Source of the DNA: Deltaproteobacteria bacterium
GTDB taxonomy: Bacteria > Bdellovibrionota > Bdellovibrionia > JABDDW01
DNA length: 16,976 nt
Reading direction: 5' to 3'
Assembly (NCBI GenBank): GCA_013287405.1
Contig: JABDDW010000032.1
Location: 1-16,976 of the forward strand
The notes beneath the pieces were generated by a model, which did not search any database, was not told the origin of the DNA, and saw only the letters and a list, made by a program, of their open reading frames with translations. A program made the translations under genes and the position numbers. Shown one piece after another: positions 14,484 to 16,976 of this stretch (positions are counted from its first letter, which is position 1; each line of letters begins with the position of its first letter).

Positions 14484-14517
14484 ATGGGTCCGTTTTTGGG
14501 GTTATGGGATGGGTCCG
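14484..14517 (+). repeat. pair of ATGGGTCCG repeats at the IS left end
   Basis: ATGGGTCCG occurs at 14484-14492 and 14509-14517, 25 bp apart, each followed by a GGGG run. IS21-family elements carry multiple short repeats near their ends that bind the transposase. The position between the truncated excisionase-like gene and the first IS gene fits such sites. Confidence 0.55.
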
Positions 14518-14553
14518 GGGTCCACTCTGTAAAAATGGTAATATCTTGGCTCT

Positions 14554-15012
14554 ATGCTGGATTTACCCAAAGGAGTATCTGGGTTTGACCCGGCTGCTCA
14601 CTGCGCTCAATGTAAGAAATCGTTTCGCCTTAATCCGCGTCTAGGTATTCGTCAGAAGACCTGTGGTACAGATTTATGTCGACGAAAGCATCGCTCTCGC
14701 TACCAACGCCACTACCGAAGACAAAACCCCGATGCTGAAAAAGAGATTCGTAAGAAAATAAAGGCCAAGTGCGGATCTGGTTTTTGGAAGGTCTATCGGG
14801 CAAGCCACCCTAAGTCAACTGAGCGTAATCGAAGCCTAACGAGGCTTCGGATGAAACTTCGGCGAGGGGGTTTGCAACGTAAACTTGATATTTTGCAAGT
14901 ATTTGATCCGCCTGGATATTTTGACAAGTTCTCCGCGTTTGCAACAAGACACCGATCGCTTCTTAATGAACTTCACAATACCTCTGAGGCCCTCAACACA
15001 AAAGGAGCTTAA
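14554..15012 (+). CDS. Cys4-motif basic protein associated with the IS21-like transposase
   Basis: A 152-residue, strongly basic protein. The N-terminal part has C-x2-C-x16-C-x4-C (Cys17, Cys20, Cys37, Cys42, in HCAQCKKSF and TCGTDLCRRKHRSRYQRHYR), a likely zinc-binding module followed by an Arg-rich helix suited to nucleic acid binding. The rest is helical and basic, with NPDAEKEIRKK and RASHPKSTERNR. I recall similar CxxC...CxxxxC proteins encoded directly upstream of IS21-like transposases in environmental bacteria, which is unverified memory. It lies 9 bp before the transposase start. It is not part of classical IS21, so it may be an accessory target or end-binding protein. Confidence 0.72.
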   Translation: MLDLPKGVSGFDPAAHCAQCKKSFRLNPRLGIRQKTCGTDLCRRKHRSRYQRHYRRQNPDAEKEIRKKIKAKCGSGFWKVYRASHPKSTERNRSLTRLRMKLRRGGLQRKLDILQVFDPPGYFDKFSAFATRHRSLLNELHNTSEALNTKGA

Positions 15013-15021
15013 GAGGGTTTT

Positions 15022-16662
15022 ATGAAGATGATTCCGCCGGATGTTCAGTCAGAGATTTTGGCCCTTCACTTTGGAAATAAGATGGGGACTCGGGCGATTG
15101 CGAGGAGACTTGGAGTAAATCGCAAGGCGGTATGCCGGGTGGTTGAAACCCGAAAAGTAAGTCTTAAATCGGAATCCAAATCTCCGCGGCGGTCAATTTT
15201 AGATCCGTATAAACCAAAAATTGAAGAGATGTTGAAACAAGATCCCAGATTAACGATTGCACGAATCATGCAGCAGATAAGAAGTGAGGGTTATCTTGGT
15301 GGATATGACATCATAAAGGATTGGGTAAGAACCAAACGAGAAGTCCCCTACAGGTCGCGAGAGGCATTTTTAAGAATAGAATTTGCGCCTGGAGAGACGG
15401 CCCAAGTTGATTGGGGAGAGTTCGGCATTCCATTTAACGATGGGATTAAGGTTCACTGTTTTTTAATGGTCTTATGCCACTCAAGACTTCTCTATATTGA
15501 GTTTACAAGATCCGAAAAGTTTGAAGAGTTTATCCGCTGCCATGAGAATGCATTTAAGTACTTTGGCCGTCGTGTTCCCCGCGAAATCTGGTACGACAAT
15601 TTAGCGTCGGCGGTGACAGAACGAATGGGCTCGCTCATTAGGTTTAATGCTAGGTTTTTTGCCTATCTTGGCCACCACACGATTAGGCCCCATGCCTGTA
15701 ACCCCGCCAGTGGCAATGAAAAGGGCCGTGTTGAAGACGGCGTGAAGTTTGTGCGTTCAAGTTTTTGGGCCGGAAGAACGTTTAGTAATTTTGAAGATTT
15801 AAATATGCAAGCGGCAAGCTGGCTTGCAGACTTTGCTAACAAACGAGAACACAGATCAACGCGTAAGGTACCAGCGCTCTGCTTTGAGAACGAAGAAAAA
15901 CATTTATTAAGACCTATGAACCCACATCCGTATAACACGGCGGAAGTGTTCTCACGTGTTGTTCCTCCGAACGCTTACGTGACCTACGAAACGAACCGCT
16001 ACTCAGTTCCTTGGACGCTGGTGGGGTTGACTCTCACCATCAGAATTACTGATAGAGAGTTAGAGTTTTATTACCATGACAAGAGTGTGGCTCACCACGT
16101 TCGGTCCTACGACAGGCATCAGTACCTTGAAATACGAGAGCATTTTAAGGGTTTGCATGAGCGCAAACCTGGGGCTTCAAAAGAGGGTTGGCAGGTTGCA
16201 GCCGTTAAAAACATTGGCCCTCAGATGAAAAGCTATCTTGATTTAGTCAAAGCAGGTCAGAGATCTCTTCGTCATGAAGTCTCACGGATATTGGCTCTGG
16301 CCACAGTTTACGGTGAAGTGGCTGTTAACTCAGCAGTTGATGAGTTATTAAAAGGTGGCATTATTGGGGTTGAGAGTTTAGACCTTCTGCTTAAGAGTCG
16401 CCACCACCCTTCTGAATACGAACTAAATCCAGAACCTTTGCAGTTTAGAAACACCAAACTCAATCGAGTTGTTCCAACGGTTGACCTCAGGCGTTTCGAC
16501 GCTCTCCTGTTTGGGTCAGCCCCGACAGATGTGGAAGTACCCGTATCTGACGAAACAAAAATAGCGTCGGGTAAAGAGGAAAACAATGCGAATACAAACG
16601 AGCAAGGCCCAGGAGCTGGCGATAAGGCTCCCGATGGGGATTCTGGATCAGACGAGTTCTGA
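15022..16662 (+). CDS. istA: IstA-like DDE transposase (IS21 family)
   Basis: A 546-residue transposase. Residues 20-42 (MGTRAIARRLGVNRKAVCRV) form an N-terminal HTH. The integrase-type core has the catalytic triad in AQVDWGEFG (Asp130), IWYDNLAS (Asp192) and NEKGRVEDGV (Glu238), all intact, so the enzyme is probably active. The C-terminal part has the Mu-type domain (VPPNAYVTYETNRYSVPW) and ends in an acidic, Gly/Asp/Asn-rich tail (about 518-546). The last 77 nt overlap the start of the next gene in another frame. AAGAGGG precedes the ATG at 15022. IstA cuts and joins DNA ends; in classical IS21 it needs the IstB ATPase, which is not present in full here. Confidence 0.9.
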   Translation: MKMIPPDVQSEILALHFGNKMGTRAIARRLGVNRKAVCRVVETRKVSLKSESKSPRRSILDPYKPKIEEMLKQDPRLTIARIMQQIRSEGYLGGYDIIKDWVRTKREVPYRSREAFLRIEFAPGETAQVDWGEFGIPFNDGIKVHCFLMVLCHSRLLYIEFTRSEKFEEFIRCHENAFKYFGRRVPREIWYDNLASAVTERMGSLIRFNARFFAYLGHHTIRPHACNPASGNEKGRVEDGVKFVRSSFWAGRTFSNFEDLNMQAASWLADFANKREHRSTRKVPALCFENEEKHLLRPMNPHPYNTAEVFSRVVPPNAYVTYETNRYSVPWTLVGLTLTIRITDRELEFYYHDKSVAHHVRSYDRHQYLEIREHFKGLHERKPGASKEGWQVAAVKNIGPQMKSYLDLVKAGQRSLRHEVSRILALATVYGEVAVNSAVDELLKGGIIGVESLDLLLKSRHHPSEYELNPEPLQFRNTKLNRVVPTVDLRRFDALLFGSAPTDVEVPVSDETKIASGKEENNANTNEQGPGAGDKAPDGDSGSDEF

Positions 16663-16894
16663 TCAACTTCTTGAGTCTTTAAGAGATCTTAGACTTAGAC
16701 ACTTTGGTGAAGTCATGACCCAAGATCTTTTAGGGATGACGCCTTCTGAACAGGGCTTGGTCCTAAAACATTTATGCAAATGGGCCCAAACAGAAAGGGC
16801 CCAACGCCAGGTGCAGTTGATTGCTAACCTGTCGGACGCCCGACAGAAGGCTATTTTTACCAACTTTCTAGCGCATTGCAAAACTAATTTTTGA
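16586..16894 (+). CDS. short IstB-like N-terminal-domain protein without ATPase domain
   Basis: A 102-residue helical protein in the position normally held by istB. Its pattern (QLLESLRDLRLRHFGEVMTQ, then MTPSEQGLVLKHLCKWAQTE, RAQRQVQLIANLSDAR) resembles the N-terminal domain of IstB (L-x2-L-R-x-L-R-L, then a Glu-rich helix and an R-x-x-R stretch), but no Walker A or B motif follows and the frame ends soon after. Either it is a distinct short partner or a truncated istB. AAGAGG at 16576-16581 supports the ATG at 16586, inside the transposase tail. Similarity is by eye and only moderate. Confidence 0.5.
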   Translation: MRIQTSKAQELAIRLPMGILDQTSSDQLLESLRDLRLRHFGEVMTQDLLGMTPSEQGLVLKHLCKWAQTERAQRQVQLIANLSDARQKAIFTNFLAHCKTNF

Positions 16895-16976
16895 AGAGTT
16901 CGACAACGCGGCCCATGGCTTCATCAGGTGGCAAAATCTTGAGGTTGACTGTTGCCCCTTCAATCTCAATCCCTGC
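16884..16976 (-). CDS. 3' end of an unidentified minus-strand gene
   Basis: From the right edge of the window the minus strand is open for 30 codons (ending EAMGRVVELFKN) to a TAG at 16884-16886. The peptide includes IEIEGATVNLKILPPDE and looks like real protein, but the piece is too short to name. It converges on the IstB-like gene and overlaps it by 11 nt, so it may lie inside the same IS element or mark the sequence into which it inserted. Confidence 0.4.
   Translation of the reverse strand, partial: AGIEIEGATVNLKILPPDEAMGRVVELFKN

Larger units (their letters stand above)
5517..16976. mobile_element. putative genomic island or integrative element beside tRNA-His, right end not in window
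   Basis: Everything to the right of tRNA-His looks accessory: mostly unrecognised genes, an AbiGi-like protein, a polymerase operon ending in an excisionase-like gene, and an IS21-like element. Elements often integrate at tRNA 3' ends. No integrase gene and no duplicate of the tRNA 3' end is visible, so the boundary is inferred from context; the island may start elsewhere or consist of several unrelated insertions. Confidence 0.4.
14475..16976 (+). mobile_element. IS21-like insertion element, left part; right end outside window
   Basis: It contains a Cys4-motif gene, an IstA-like transposase and a short IstB-like gene in one orientation. Repeats at 14484-14517 mark the left end. No inverted copy of ATGGGTCCG was found to the right, so the right end is beyond 16976 or has diverged. 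The exact left boundary is uncertain and may lie between about 14465 and 14484. The architecture differs from classical IS21 by the extra upstream gene and the lack of a full IstB. Confidence 0.65.

Noticed and set aside
16829..16846. CTGTCGG-ACGC-CCGACAG hairpin sharing TGTCGGAC with the array at 5642
   Set aside because: It lies inside the IstB-like coding frame without an immediate T tract, and one extra octamer in 17 kb is expected by chance.
16900..16925. GCGGCCCAT as a possible inverted IS end repeat
   Set aside because: It differs from CGGACCCAT at several positions and falls inside the minus-strand coding frame.
1..16976. CRISPR array, rRNA genes, riboswitch or integrase gene
   Set aside because: No regularly spaced repeats with unique spacers, no rRNA-like sequence, no recognisable riboswitch core and no tyrosine or serine recombinase motif were seen.

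Overview
The window reads as a chromosomal backbone segment of a Gram-negative bacterium followed by an accessory region. Secreted proteins with Sec signals, an LPS-core-type glycosyltransferase, a beta-strand-rich exported protein and the overall style suggest Bdellovibrionota or a related former deltaproteobacterial lineage. That placement is inference from recalled similarity; no alignment was run.

Backbone (1-5516): the 3' end of dnaJ lies upstream of a complete dnaK, with a sigma32-like promoter candidate between them. Next come a minus-strand exported beta-rich protein, a divergent family 2 glycosyltransferase, a coupled pair of small proteins, a short exported minus-strand protein that may be a remnant, a non-coding stretch holding a perfect palindrome with a T tract on the minus strand, and tRNA-His(GTG) with its CCA encoded.

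Accessory region (5517 onward): three helically phased TGTCGGAC repeats lie just past the tRNA. They are followed by a small minus-strand ORF, a protein with AbiGi-like features, an exported WD40-like beta-propeller, a coupled pair made of a Cys/His-motif protein and a helical partner, and an unrecognised 347-residue protein.

The centrepiece is a tight seven-gene operon (10942-14474). It encodes an HTH protein, a 65-residue protein, a 199-residue protein whose N-terminus is paralogous to that 65-residue protein, a stand-alone DnaQ-like 3'-5' exonuclease, a stand-alone family A DNA polymerase, a winged-helix protein and an excisionase-like HTH protein. Five junctions overlap by 4 nt and one has a 4-nt gap. 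This looks like a replication or maintenance module of a poorly described integrative element with its own split DNA polymerase. No integrase, helicase or primase is visible here.

Right end (about 14475-16976): the excisionase-like gene stops abruptly at an IS21-like element. That element carries a Cys4-motif protein, an IstA-like DDE transposase, and a 102-residue protein resembling only the N-terminal part of IstB, without an AAA+ ATPase domain. The last bases hold the 3' end of a minus-strand gene. The right end of the IS and the far boundary of the island are not in the window.
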